From Bittarella massiliensis (ex Durand et al. 2017) (lineage in GTDB: Bacteria > Bacillota > Clostridia > Oscillospirales > Ruminococcaceae): DNA of 64,000 nucleotides. The translations under genes were made by a program, and so were the position numbers. The notes beneath the pieces were generated by a model. The model worked only from the letters and a program-made list of their open reading frames with translations. It had not been told where the DNA came from and ran no database searches. The number at the start of each line of letters is the position of its first letter. Position 1 is the stretch's first letter. Positions 1 to 8,646 of the stretch are shown one piece after another. The stretch covers positions 20,916-84,915 of the forward strand of contig NZ_LN908974.1 in NCBI RefSeq assembly GCF_001486165.1. The letters are read 5' to 3'.

Positions 1-358
1 CCTTGCTGTCCGATTGGCTCATATTGGTTCCCTCCGCGTTGCGGATGCACGCCTCCATCAGGCGAAGGGAGTGCTGCAGCTCCCGCAGCTCGGCAAGGGC
101 CTGGGCATACCGCGCCCGCACCCGGCCGGCCAGCTCCTGCGGGGACAGCTGCAGCAGGTCGGGGATCTGCGCCAGGGAAAAGCCGAAACCCTGCAGCTTC
201 CTGATGGCCAGCAGGTCCCGCAGTTGGGCCGCCTCGTAGTAGCGGTAGCCGTTGTCCGCCCCCACCCGGGCAGGGCGGAGCAGCCCCAACTGGTCGTAGT
301 GGCGTAGCATGCGGGCCGAGACCCGGGTCAGCCTGGAAAATTCGCCGATGGTGTACAT
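1..358 (-). CDS. MerR family transcriptional regulator (3' end off window)
   Basis: The 119 codons present encode a typical MerR N-terminal DNA-binding domain: it starts MYTIGEFSRLTRVSARMLRH and continues with the winged-helix signature YDQLGLLRPARV and NGYRYY, followed by the start of the dimerising coiled coil (KLQGFGFSLAQIPDLLQLSP). The effector-binding domain lies beyond the left edge, so the ligand cannot be inferred. The ATG at 358 is preceded by an AGGAGG-type site. Its own promoter (403-433) has the elongated spacer and dyad that MerR proteins twist into an active form, so autoregulation is likely. It lies directly downstream of a UvrA-like gene on the same strand, a pairing that suggests a drug- or stress-responsive pair. 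Confidence 0.93.
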   Translation of the reverse strand, partial: MYTIGEFSRLTRVSARMLRHYDQLGLLRPARVGADNGYRYYEAAQLRDLLAIRKLQGFGFSLAQIPDLLQLSPQELAGRVRARYAQALAELRELQHSLRLMEACIRNAEGTNMSQSDSK

Positions 359-402
359 GGCATCCTCCTGTCGATCGTCGTACTGGTTCGAACCGTGAAA
401 CC

Positions 403-433
403 AGCATACACCTTGCCACTGTGGCAAGGTCAA
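403..433 (-). promoter_or_regulatory. MerR-type promoter with 19-bp spacer and operator dyad
   Basis: Reading the minus strand: -35 TTGACC (433-428), a 19-bp spacer, and -10 TATGCT (408-403). The spacer region contains the perfect dyad CCTTGCCACAGTGGCAAGG (411-429). A 19-bp instead of 17-bp spacer with a dyad between the hexamers is the hallmark of MerR-activated promoters. It fires into the adjacent merR-like gene and begins just past the stop codon of the UvrA-like gene. Confidence 0.85.
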
Positions 434-441
434 CCCCTTTT

Positions 442-2685
442 TTACAGGAGGGCCTGCCCCAGGCAGAGACCGGTGGCGGTCTTCTCTTCGGCCAACTGGG
501 CGGGGGTGCCGGCAAAGACCAATTCGCCCCCCCGCCTGCCGCTGCCGGGGCCCAGTTCCAGCACCCAGTCGGCCTGGGCGACCACCTGCAGGTCGTGCTC
601 GATGACCAGCACCGTGCTCCCCTGCCCGGTCAGCCGGCGGAAGATGGCCAGCAGCCGCTCCACCTCGGAGATGTGCAGCCCGGCGGTGGGCTCGTCGAAG
701 AGGTAGAGGGGGCTTTTTTTGCGCAGTTGGGCGGCCAGCTTGAGGCGCTGGCACTCGCCCCCCGAGAGGGTGCTCACCGGCTGCCCCAGGGAGAGGTAGC
801 CCAACCCCACCTCCTGCAGCAGCCGCAGAGAGCGGATCACCTTGGGCTCGGTAAAGAAGTCCAGCGCCTCCTCTACCGAGAGTTCCAGCACCTGGGCGAT
901 GTTCTTGCCTCGCAGGGTGTAGGCGAGCACCTCCTCCCCAAAGCGGCGGCCCTGGCAGGTCTTGCAGGTGGTGCGCACCGGCTCCAAAAAGGCCAGGTCG
1001 GTGTAGACATAACCCGCGCCCTTGCAGTCGGGGCAGGCGCCTTTGGAGTTGAAGGAGAAGCGGGCGGCGGGCACCTCATTTGCGGCAGCGAAGAGGGTGC
1101 GGATCTCGTCGAAGAGCTTGGTGTAGGTGGCGGGGGTGGAGCGGGGGGAGGCGCCGATCCCCCCCTGGTCGATGAGCACCGCCTCGGGGTACTGGCGGCA
1201 GGAGGCGAGCGCCAGGGTGCTCTTTCCCGAGCCCGCCGGGCCGCAGAGGGCGGTGACCGCCCCCTTGGGGAAGGCGGTGGAAAAGCCGGTCAGGTTGTTT
1301 TCCCGCCCCGCCTCCAGGGGCAGCCACTCCCCCAGCGGGCGGGGCTGTGCCAGCCGCAGGGGGCGGCGCAGGGCGCGGCTCTCGCAGCCCGCCAGGCCAT
1401 TGGGGGGGCCCTGGTAGACCACCTCGCCCCCCTGTTCCCCCGCGCCGGGGCCGATGTCTACCGCCCAGTCGGCCATGACCATCACCTCGCGGCTGTGCTC
1501 CACCACCAGCACGGTGTTCCCCCGGTCGCGCAGCCCGGCAAAGAGGCGGCCGAGAAAGGGCAGGTCCCGGGGGTGAAGGCCGATGCTGGGCTCGTCGAAG
1601 ATGTAGAGCAGGTCGGAGAGGGTGCTGCCCAGGTGGCGCACCATCTTCACCCGCTGGCTCTCCCCGCCCGAGAGGGTGGCGGTCTCCCGCCCCAGGTTGA
1701 GGTAGCCCAGCCCCACGTCCTGCAGCTGCTGCAGCTTCTCGGCAATGGCGGCGGCGATGGGGGCCTCCACCTCGCCGGTGAGGGAGCGCACCAGGGGGAG
1801 GAGCTCGTCCACCTCCATCCGGCACCAGTCGGCCAGGTTGCGCCCGTCGATCTTGCAGGCGAGCACCCGCTGGCAGTAGCGGTCGCCGTGGCAGGTGGGG
1901 CAGGGGCTGCTGCGGAGGAAGGGGGCGATCTGTTCCTTCACCCGCTGGGAGAGGTTCTCCTGCTTGCGGAGGATGAAGAGGCGGGTGATCTTCTCCACCA
2001 GTCCCTCGTAATCAAAGACAAAGGGGCCCGACTTAGAGGGCAGTTCCACCTTGGCCCCCGGCTTGCCGTGGAGGAGGGTCTGCAGCTCCTCGGGGGTGTA
2101 GTCGCGCAGGGGCTTGTCGCAGTCGAAGAGGCCCGAGAGGACATAGGTCTTCCAGTACCAGGAACCGGCCGGGAAGACGGGAAAGAGGATGGCCCCCTCG
2201 TTGAGGGAGCGGTCGAAGTCCAGCAGCAACTCCTCCCGCAGGGCGGTCTTGACCCCCAGGCCGTTGCAGTCGGGACAGGCCCCCTCGGGGTCGTTGAAGG
2301 AGAAGGAGCCCGCGCTCCCGGCGCGAGGGCGGCCCACCCGGGAGAAGAGGAGGCGCAGCAGGGGCTGTAAGTCGGTGGCGGTGCCCACGGTGGAGCGGGA
2401 ACTGCCCCCCAAGCGGCTCTGCCCCACCACGATTGCCGGGGAGAGGTGGGAGATGACCCCGGCCTTGGGCCGGGGGAATTTGGGCAGCCGGTTCTGCACA
2501 TAGGCCGAGTAGGTCTCCCCCAACTGGCGCTGGGCCTCGGCCCCCAGGGTGTCGAACACCAGAGAGGACTTGCCCGACCCCGACACCCCGGTAAAAACGG
2601 TGATTGCCCGTTTGGGGATGTCCAGACAGACCCCCTTCAGGTTGTGCTCCCGCAGATTTTCCAGGTGAATGTACTCCCGCTCCAT
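442..2685 (-). CDS. UvrA-like ABC ATPase (short paralogue of excinuclease subunit A)
   Basis: The 747-residue protein has the duplicated ABC architecture of UvrA. The first half has Walker A GVSGSGKS (33-40), a CPDCNGLG zinc-type pair, ABC signature LSGGESQRVK (about 337) and Walker B with DEPSIGLHP (about 363). The second half has Walker A GPAGSGKST (about 480), CPDCKGAGY and CKTCQGRRF (about 550-580), signature LSGGECQRLK (about 640) and DEPTAGLHISE (about 665). True UvrA is about 940-950 residues; this one is about 200 shorter, as in the paralogues lacking the UvrB-binding insertion (for example DrrC-type drug-resistance proteins). It probably binds DNA or DNA-bound drugs rather than serving the main UvrABC pathway. 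The ATG is preceded by GGCGGAGAGG. The next gene on the strand is a MerR regulator. Confidence 0.9.
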   Translation of the reverse strand: MEREYIHLENLREHNLKGVCLDIPKRAITVFTGVSGSGKSSLVFDTLGAEAQRQLGETYSAYVQNRLPKFPRPKAGVISHLSPAIVVGQSRLGGSSRSTVGTATDLQPLLRLLFSRVGRPRAGSAGSFSFNDPEGACPDCNGLGVKTALREELLLDFDRSLNEGAILFPVFPAGSWYWKTYVLSGLFDCDKPLRDYTPEELQTLLHGKPGAKVELPSKSGPFVFDYEGLVEKITRLFILRKQENLSQRVKEQIAPFLRSSPCPTCHGDRYCQRVLACKIDGRNLADWCRMEVDELLPLVRSLTGEVEAPIAAAIAEKLQQLQDVGLGYLNLGRETATLSGGESQRVKMVRHLGSTLSDLLYIFDEPSIGLHPRDLPFLGRLFAGLRDRGNTVLVVEHSREVMVMADWAVDIGPGAGEQGGEVVYQGPPNGLAGCESRALRRPLRLAQPRPLGEWLPLEAGRENNLTGFSTAFPKGAVTALCGPAGSGKSTLALASCRQYPEAVLIDQGGIGASPRSTPATYTKLFDEIRTLFAAANEVPAARFSFNSKGACPDCKGAGYVYTDLAFLEPVRTTCKTCQGRRFGEEVLAYTLRGKNIAQVLELSVEEALDFFTEPKVIRSLRLLQEVGLGYLSLGQPVSTLSGGECQRLKLAAQLRKKSPLYLFDEPTAGLHISEVERLLAIFRRLTGQGSTVLVIEHDLQVVAQADWVLELGPGSGRRGGELVFAGTPAQLAEEKTATGLCLGQALL

Positions 2686-3725
2686 TGTCCCTCTCCGCCT
2701 TTCTCCGTACCGGCCCGCCAGCAGCGGGCCCTGTATCGCCCTTCAGGATACCAATTTTTTACCCCGAGGGCAAGGGCAACCGTCCCCCCTTTTGGGGCGC
2801 TGCCCCCGGGGTGCAGAGGGCGGACCTCCCCCGCACACGCCCCTGCGGCGCCCTGCGAAAAGCCCCCGCCCGGAAGGGCCGCCTTTCTCCCCTCCGAGAA
2901 GGGGGGAACAGCCGGTGAGCGGCAGCGCCTATCTCCGCCCGAATGCTCCGGGATGGCCGCTTTAAACAGGCAAAAAAGGGGCGCTGCGGCCACCCCCTCC
3001 CCTCCGGCAGGGCCGCCCCGCCGACCGGCCATGCACCATTTGCCGGCAAAAGGGGCCCTTTTCCCCCGGCAGCGGTGGGGGCGGACGCGCCCTGCCACAC
3101 GATACCCCCTCTCTCGGCGGCAGTCACTCTCCTTTGTGAAGCCCTGGAAGAAGGGGGTGACCATTCATCCCCAGAAACGGGCGACCGGCCGGCGCCCTTT
3201 GCGGGAAGTGTTCGGCCCTCAAGGGGCGCTGCAGGCAACTGGCAAACATCGTCGGGCCGACAGAGCGCACCGCCTCCACCCCAGAGCGCGGCCGCCGCTT
3301 TTGCCACAGGGAACGGGCCAAACTGTGCAGTCGCCCCGGCTGAACAGGGGGCCACAGCCACGGGGGACACCTTCTCGCCCGCTGCATCAGCGCAAAGATC
3401 CACCCGTCCCCAAACAGGGTCGGCCCTTGACCGCCCGCCTCGCCGCCGCTGCGAGGCCCTTTGCCGCGGCCCAACCGCACCGGCGCGCAGGGGCCAACGG
3501 CCGCGACAGCGGGCAAAAAGCAAATAATTGGGCCGCCGGGCAAAAAATTTACGATTTTTCTCGATTTTTTTAAAAATCCTGTTATCATATAAGATAACTT
3601 ACCGCGGTATCGCCAAGAGGCGGCGCTGCGGGCGGCTGTCCAGGCTGGGCGGCCCTTTTTCCGCGCTCCCTCAAAACGATTTTACACCGCGCCGCAGGGC
3701 GCGGCGAAAGAAGGATGTGTCTCCT
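2686..3725. other. 1-kb GC-rich non-coding stretch with possible decayed repeat copies
   Basis: No open frame here has a ribosome binding site, a recognisable domain or coding-like composition; the long frames on both strands are a by-product of high GC. Several segments resemble the tandem repeat at 56521-57349, for example the TGCAGAGGGCGG block near 2812 and the AAGGGC-n-CTTT-n-CC blocks near 2874 and 3050. The last 150 bases before degV become A+T rich (3540-3600) and probably hold the degV promoter (candidate -10 TATCAT or TATAAG near 3582-3592), but no confident -35 is visible. Confidence 0.45.
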
Positions 3726-4592
3726 TTGAACCCCCAAAAAATTGCCATACTCACCGACACCTGCGCCGATATCCCCGCCGAACTGGCGGCCCAACACCAA
3801 ATTTTCACCCTCCCCCTGACCATCTCCTTTGGGGAGGAGCACTTCCGCGACGGGGTGGACATCACCCCCGCCCAGGTCTACCGGCGGATGGCGGAGGAGC
3901 TGCCCAAGACCTCCCTCCCCTCGGGCGAGACCATCCTCGGCCTCTTTGCCCAGATGCGGGAACAGGGGTACGAAAAGGTGCTGGCCATCCTCTTTTCCAG
4001 CGGTCTCAGCGGCACCTACCAGGCCGTCAAGCTGATGGGCGAGGGCTTCCCCGGGTTGGAGGTAGCGGCCTTTGACACCCGCAGCGGCAGCCTGGGCACC
4101 GGTCTCACCGTGTTGGAGGCGGCCCGCTTTGTGGAAGAAGGGCGCACCTGGAACGAGATCTGCGCCCTGATCCCCCGGCTCATCGCCAACACCACCGTCT
4201 TTTTCTGTGTGGACACCCTGGAGTACCTGCAAAAGGGCGGGCGGATCGGCAAGATCACCGCCATCGCCGGCACCATGCTGCAGATCAAGCCCATCATCTC
4301 CTTCACCCCGGCGGGGGAACTCATCAGCGTGGCCAAGGTGCGGGGGCGGGCCCAGTCCATCGAGCGGGTGACCCAACTGGCGGCCGACTGCTACCAGGCC
4401 GGGCGGCGCTGCAACATCGCCACCGCCCACGGGGACGCGCCCGAGGACGGGGCAAAGGCGGCCAAACTGCTGCGGCAGAAGGTGCCCGCCTACCAGCGCC
4501 ACTTCGAGGGGATCGTGGACTGCACCCTGGGCTCCCACACCGGGCCCCACCTCATCGGCGCCGGTATTCAGCTGCTGGACGACGACATGTAA
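3726..4592 (+). CDS. DegV family fatty-acid-binding protein
   Basis: The 288-residue product matches DegV proteins in length and motifs. It begins LNPQKIAILTDTCADIP (the family's TDS/T-x-ADL start), then LPLTISFGEEHFRDG, KTSLPSGETILGLF, the ILFSSGLSGTYQ loop, FDTRSGSLGTGL and a C-terminal domain with GRIGKITAIAGTMLQIKPI. DegV/FakB-type proteins bind a fatty acid for phosphorylation by FakA in the uptake of exogenous fatty acids; which acid cannot be told. The TTG at 3726 is chosen because AGAAGGA lies ten bases upstream and the next in-frame GTG (3720) is too close to it. It is a single-gene unit ended by the hairpin at 4871-4911. Confidence 0.93.
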   Translation: MNPQKIAILTDTCADIPAELAAQHQIFTLPLTISFGEEHFRDGVDITPAQVYRRMAEELPKTSLPSGETILGLFAQMREQGYEKVLAILFSSGLSGTYQAVKLMGEGFPGLEVAAFDTRSGSLGTGLTVLEAARFVEEGRTWNEICALIPRLIANTTVFFCVDTLEYLQKGGRIGKITAIAGTMLQIKPIISFTPAGELISVAKVRGRAQSIERVTQLAADCYQAGRRCNIATAHGDAPEDGAKAAKLLRQKVPAYQRHFEGIVDCTLGSHTGPHLIGAGIQLLDDDM

Positions 4593-5062
4593 CGCGCCAA
4601 GACGGGGGCGAGGCGGCCGAAAAGCAGCCCGATCGCCCTGTCGGGGACCTGCCCTGCCTGCAGGGCAGGATGTCTGAAAACGGCGGCCGGATCTTCCTCC
4701 TCCCCCTGCGGCGGGGAGGGGCGGGCAGCGCTTGCAGGCTGCCGAGACAAAAGCCCCCCCAGGGCCACTGCATTCCCCCTGCTGCGGCGGGAAAGGGACG
4801 CCATTTCCCCCGAGGCCCGGGGGAGGGGTGGGCTTTGGCCGCTGGCGTGACAGCCTCCCTGAACCGAAAAAAAGAGAGAGCCGGACAGGCAGTCTGTCCG
4901 GCTCTCTCTTTCATTTTTTGCCCCCTGCCCCCTTGCCCCGCTTCACCGGGGGCAATGGGGTGTCCTGCGGCCACAAAATTCCGATGTCCCTCAAAAGGTC
5001 ACATCTGCACCGTGTGTTTTTAACGCCGGTACGGCCCACCCGTTTCAGCGGCAGTTTGGATC
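4593..5062. other. Intergenic region between convergent genes
   Basis: No gene is supported here. The stretch contains the strong hairpin at 4871-4911 and an inverted CCTGCC-CTGCAGG-type palindrome near 4650-4670. On the minus strand, a GCGGCCAAAGCCCACC block near 4832-4847 and an AATGCAG block near 4770 resemble pieces of the repeat found at 56521-57349, but the spacing differs and the match is weak. Confidence 0.4.
4871..4911. terminator. Bidirectional rho-independent terminator
   Basis: A perfect 18-bp stem (4871-4888 with 4894-4911) with a five-base loop, A-rich on one side and followed by TCATTTTTTG on the other. It sits between degV and the convergent zinc-ribbon membrane protein gene and can serve both. 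Confidence 0.88.
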
Positions 5063-5494
5063 TCAGCTCTTTTTGACAAAATCCCTGCCGCAGCGAGAAC
5101 AGTGGATCTGGATCTTCCCCCGCCCGCGGGGGACCCGCAGCTTCTGTCCGCAGCCGGGGCACTTAAAGATGCGGTAGGCGCGGCGGGCCTCCTTTTCGGC
5201 GCGGCGCTGAGGGGCTTCGGCGGCATGGAGGGCCGCCCTCCTCGCCGCCGGGGAAAACCAGCCGAGAAACCACCGGTCCTCCCGCTCCCTGGCCTCGGTG
5301 TTTTTGGAGAGCATCCGCCAGAAGGCAAAGAGCCAGAGCGCCCAGCAGATCCAGAGGACCCAGCGCTGCCCCAACAGCTGCCCCACAAAGGAGAGCAGGG
5401 CCCCCACCGCCACCAAAAAGAGAGAGAGGCCGTCCACCCCTCGCCGCCCAGCCATAAACTGGCGGATCCGCCCCCAAAGACCGCCCATCGGCAT
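5063..5494 (-). CDS. Membrane protein with C-terminal zinc ribbon
   Basis: The 143-residue protein has two adjacent hydrophobic helices near residues 25-60 (LSLFLVAVGALLSFVGQLLG and VLWICWALWLFAFW), then a basic linker, and ends with a zinc ribbon: CPGCGQKLRVPRGRGK followed by IQIHCSRCGRDF. Such small ribbon proteins are common in gut Clostridia and have no established function. The start MPMGGLW at 5494 is preferred over an in-frame ATG 14 codons upstream because GAGAAGGGGG lies 7-8 bases before it. It is a single gene, convergent with degV. Confidence 0.75.
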   Translation of the reverse strand: MPMGGLWGRIRQFMAGRRGVDGLSLFLVAVGALLSFVGQLLGQRWVLWICWALWLFAFWRMLSKNTEAREREDRWFLGWFSPAARRAALHAAEAPQRRAEKEARRAYRIFKCPGCGQKLRVPRGRGKIQIHCSRCGRDFVKKS

Positions 5495-5714
5495 CGCCGT
5501 TTCCCCCTTCTCTCGCCGGTCCAGCAGGCCGGCCAACTGATTGTTTAGTATAGGGGATAATTTTGACCTGCCTGCGAAAAAATTGTGACCAAACTGTGTT
5601 CTCCCCCCGCACCCCGCCTGCAGGGGGGCGCACCGTTCTCCCCCGCCTTACATACTGTGAACCATCGGGCCGCCCGGCCTGCGGGCAGGGGCGGCGGAAA
5701 GGCGGGATGAAGCG

Positions 5715-7751
5715 ATGAAGATAAGACTGCGGGCCCTGGCCGTTCTGGCAGCTGTGGGGCTCTGTCTCGGCGCGGGGGGGACCGCCCTGGCCGCCGAGGG
5801 ACCCCTGCCGGCGGCAGCGCGGGCGGTGGGCACCTTGGAGGAGTTAAAGGCCGCTCTGGCGGCCCCCGGCAGCGACGACATTGTGCTGACGGCAGCCATT
5901 CAGGTGACCGAGCTGCTGCCGGTGAACGGGGAAAAGACCCTCTCGGCCCAGGGGGGCGGGCTGACCCGGGCCGCCGGAGCCACCGGCGGGCTGCTGGCGG
6001 TGCAGCCGGGGGCCTCCCTCACCCTGGAAAATCTGCAAATCGACGGCAACCGAGCGGCCGGAGCGGCGAACGCCGCCCTGGTGCAGGTCGGCGCCCCGGC
6101 CACCCTGACCCTGGGCAGCGGCTGCACCCTGCAAAACAGCCTGGTGCAGGGCGCCGGGGCCAGCGGCGGCGGGGTCTTTGCCACCGGGGCCGGGGCCAGC
6201 GTCGCGGTACAGGAGGGGGCTGTGGTGCAAAACTGCAGCTGCACCGGCCGGGGCGGGGGCGGCCTTGCCCTGACCCAGGGCGCCGTTCTGACCATGAGCG
6301 GGGGCAGCGTCTCCCAGAACAGCGCCGCCAACTACGGGGGCGGGATCTATCTGTTGGACGCGGGCTTCTCCATGAGCGGGGGCGAACTGACCGGCAACAG
6401 CGCCGCCAGCGGGGGCGGAGTGGCCCTCTTTGGCAGCGCCGTCGACCCCGCTGCCGGCAGGGCCCAGCTCTCCCTGACCGGCAGCGCCCGCATCACGGGC
6501 AACAGCGCCGCCACCACCGGCGGGACGGAAGTCGGCTACGGCGGGGGCGTCTATCAGGCCGGGGGCAACCTGGTCATCGACTCTCCCGAGGCGGTGGTGG
6601 AGGAGAACACCGCCGCCAGAGAGGGGGGCGGCCTCTATCTGACCTACTACCCCACCTCCCCCTATCCCGAGGGGATCCTCTCCCTCAAACAGGGGGCGGT
6701 GCAGAAAAACACCGCCCTCTACTGGGGCGGCGGCATCTCCAGCCGGGAGGGGCTGCTGCGGATGAGCGGCGGCCTGGTCGCCGAAAACCGGGTGCTGACC
6801 ACCGCGGAGACCACCGCTTCCGGCACCTTCTACGGGGGCGGCGGCATCTCGGCCGAGACCGCCACCGGCTTTGGCGGGGTGGGCCAGGTGGAGCTCACCG
6901 GCGGCACCATCCGCCAAAACAGCGCTGAAAACTGCTACGGCGGGGGGCTTTTCTGCTGGGGCAGCAACGAGACCGACGCCCCGCCCCTGCTGGCAGGGAC
7001 CGACATTCTGCAAAACAGCGCCAAGTACGGCGGGGGGATCGCCAATGCCGGGCGGGCCTCCTCCCAAAACGACACCGTCCTGCGGATGACAGGGGGCCGG
7101 GTGGAGGAGAACACCGCCACCGCCGACGGGGGCGGCGTCTACAACGCCGAGATGCCCTACGCCTCCCGCCCCACCGGCGACAAGGTGCAGGTGCAGTTTG
7201 ACTTTGAAGGGGGCTCCATCCACCAGAACAGCGCCGGCGGTCTGGGGGGCGGGGTCTACAACGCCCGGGGCCGCACCCCTGCCAACCCCAACGACAGCCA
7301 GACTTCGGTCGGGCGGATGGCCTTCACCATGTCCGACGCGGCCCTGCTCTACGGCAACACGGCGGGCAGCGGCGGGGACGACGCTTGGAACGACAACGGG
7401 GTGATGGTGCTGCGCAGGAGCTACGGCCCCGACAGCCAGGGCCTGCCCTTTGCCGGCTGGTTTGCCGACGACCCCGGCCACCGCTACACCGCGGGGGACA
7501 CCGCCCTGGCCCCCGACAGCTCCCCCCTCAACCGCACCGGGGAGGAACTCTCCTCCCTCACCGGCGGGTTTGCCGAGGACGGTGCGGTGGACGCCTACGG
7601 CGTCAAGGCGGTCTGGGCCGCCACCGTCCCCCCGGGGCCGGGCATCGACAGCATCTGGCTGATCCTCGGCGGGCTGGTCCTCCTCTTCACCCTGCTTGCC
7701 ATCCTGCTGTGCTGCCGCCGGCCGCAGCAGCATTGCGGCTGCCGAAAATAG
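5715..7751 (+). CDS. Secreted surface protein with polymorphic (PMP-like) beta-helix repeats
   Basis: The 678-residue protein starts with a clear signal peptide (MKIRLRALAVLAAVGLCLGA, cleavage after ALAAEG) and ends with a membrane span (IWLILGGLVLLFTLLAILL, about 648-666) and a Cys/Arg-rich tail. In between are more than ten copies of a short repeat of the form GGxVxxNxAxxYGGGIY, such as GGSVSQNSAANYGGGIYL and GGTIRQNSAENCYGGGLF, plus ITGNSA and QNSA pieces. This is the pattern of right-handed parallel beta-helices like chlamydial Pmp proteins and other adhesin-like surface proteins. The C-terminal span would anchor it in the membrane; no LPXTG motif is present. Function is probably adhesion or surface display. 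It is transcribed alone. Confidence 0.85.
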   Translation: MKIRLRALAVLAAVGLCLGAGGTALAAEGPLPAAARAVGTLEELKAALAAPGSDDIVLTAAIQVTELLPVNGEKTLSAQGGGLTRAAGATGGLLAVQPGASLTLENLQIDGNRAAGAANAALVQVGAPATLTLGSGCTLQNSLVQGAGASGGGVFATGAGASVAVQEGAVVQNCSCTGRGGGGLALTQGAVLTMSGGSVSQNSAANYGGGIYLLDAGFSMSGGELTGNSAASGGGVALFGSAVDPAAGRAQLSLTGSARITGNSAATTGGTEVGYGGGVYQAGGNLVIDSPEAVVEENTAAREGGGLYLTYYPTSPYPEGILSLKQGAVQKNTALYWGGGISSREGLLRMSGGLVAENRVLTTAETTASGTFYGGGGISAETATGFGGVGQVELTGGTIRQNSAENCYGGGLFCWGSNETDAPPLLAGTDILQNSAKYGGGIANAGRASSQNDTVLRMTGGRVEENTATADGGGVYNAEMPYASRPTGDKVQVQFDFEGGSIHQNSAGGLGGGVYNARGRTPANPNDSQTSVGRMAFTMSDAALLYGNTAGSGGDDAWNDNGVMVLRRSYGPDSQGLPFAGWFADDPGHRYTAGDTALAPDSSPLNRTGEELSSLTGGFAEDGAVDAYGVKAVWAATVPPGPGIDSIWLILGGLVLLFTLLAILLCCRRPQQHCGCRK

Positions 7752-7774
7752 AGGGGACTTCTCCCCCTTTCCCC

Positions 7775-7805
7775 TTGACTTGGAGCGCACTCCAGGTGCT
7801 ATGGT
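7775..7805 (+). promoter_or_regulatory. MerR-type promoter upstream of the CMD-family gene
   Basis: -35 TTGACT (7775-7780), 19-bp spacer, -10 TATGGT (7800-7805). A dyad with arms ACTTGGAG and CTCCAGGT (7778-7797, one mismatch) fills the spacer. The geometry is that of a MerR-family-activated promoter. No merR gene is adjacent, and the dyad differs from the one at 411-429, so a regulator encoded elsewhere is expected. Confidence 0.82.
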
Positions 7806-7845
7806 GAAAGCGGCGGCGACACAGCCGCCGGAAGGAGGAGACGCC

Positions 7846-8574
7846 ATGTCTCACAGGGAATTTTCCGACCCCTTTTCGCTGGGGGAACGCGACCCGGAAT
7901 TCGCCGCCCTCTTTGCAAACTTCGCCTTTGACGAGGCGGCCCGCCAGGGAGAGCTGGACGGCGCCACCCGGATGCTGGCGGTGCTGGCCGCCCTTCTGGG
8001 CTGCGGGGGCCACGACTGCTTTGCGGCCCTCGTCCCCACCGCCCTGGACGCCGGGCTCACCCCGGTACAGCTGAAGGAGGTCGCCTACCAGGCCACGGCC
8101 TATCTGGGGTTGGGGCGGACCCTCCCCTTTCTGCGCGCCCTCAATGAAGCGCTCCTCAAAGAGGGGGTCCCCCTCCCCCTGCCCGGCCAGTCCACCACCG
8201 CGGCCGAAACCCGGCGGGAGGCCGGGACCGCGGCCCAGGTGGCCATCTTCGGCGAGGGGATGGCCGACTTCTGGCGCTCGGGGCCGGAGGAGAGCCGCCA
8301 CATCAACCGCTGGCTGGCGGCCAACTGCTTTGGCGACTACTACACCCGAACAGGGCTCGACCTGCGCCAGCGGGAACTGATCACCTTCTGCTTCCTGGCC
8401 GCCCAGGGCGGCTGCGAGCCCCAGCTAAAAAGCCATATCGCCGCTAACCTGCGGCTGGGGACCGGGCGGCACACCCTGATTGCCGCCCTCTCGACGACCC
8501 TGCCCTATATCGGTTATCCCCGCAGCCTGAACGCCCTGCGCTGCATACAGGAGGCGGCGGACCCCCCAAAATAG
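7846..8574 (+). CDS. Carboxymuconolactone decarboxylase (CMD) family protein, two CMD domains
   Basis: The 242-residue protein has two tandem CMD-like units: residues about 30-100 (DGATRMLAVLAALLGCGGHD, then GLTPVQLKEVAYQATAYLG) and about 165-235 (LDLRQRELITFCFLAAQGG, then CEPQLKSHIAANLRLGTGRH). The family includes 4-carboxymuconolactone decarboxylase and AhpD-type peroxidases; the AhpD CxxC pair is not conserved here, so a peroxidase role is not supported. The ATG follows GGAAGGAGGAG at good spacing. Its MerR-type promoter suggests induction by an oxidant, aldehyde or xenobiotic (inference). Confidence 0.88.
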   Translation: MSHREFSDPFSLGERDPEFAALFANFAFDEAARQGELDGATRMLAVLAALLGCGGHDCFAALVPTALDAGLTPVQLKEVAYQATAYLGLGRTLPFLRALNEALLKEGVPLPLPGQSTTAAETRREAGTAAQVAIFGEGMADFWRSGPEESRHINRWLAANCFGDYYTRTGLDLRQRELITFCFLAAQGGCEPQLKSHIAANLRLGTGRHTLIAALSTTLPYIGYPRSLNALRCIQEAADPPK

Positions 8575-8590
8575 CTGCCCGCCAAAGAGA

Positions 8591-8624
8591 GAAGGCCGGA
8601 CGACCTACGAGTCGTCCGGCCTTC
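8591..8624. terminator. Bidirectional terminator
   Basis: A 14-bp perfect stem (GAAGGCCGGACGAC with its complement) and a six-base loop, followed by CTTCTTCC. It lies between the convergent CMD gene and cardiolipin synthase gene. Confidence 0.8.
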
Positions 8625-8646
8625 CTTCTTCCGTTGGGCCATTCTG

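Noticed and set aside
2446..3588. Several long frames on both strands upstream of degV
   Set aside because: They overlap each other in opposite directions, lack ribosome binding sites and recognisable domains, and consist of Pro/Arg/Ala/Gly-rich low-complexity peptides.
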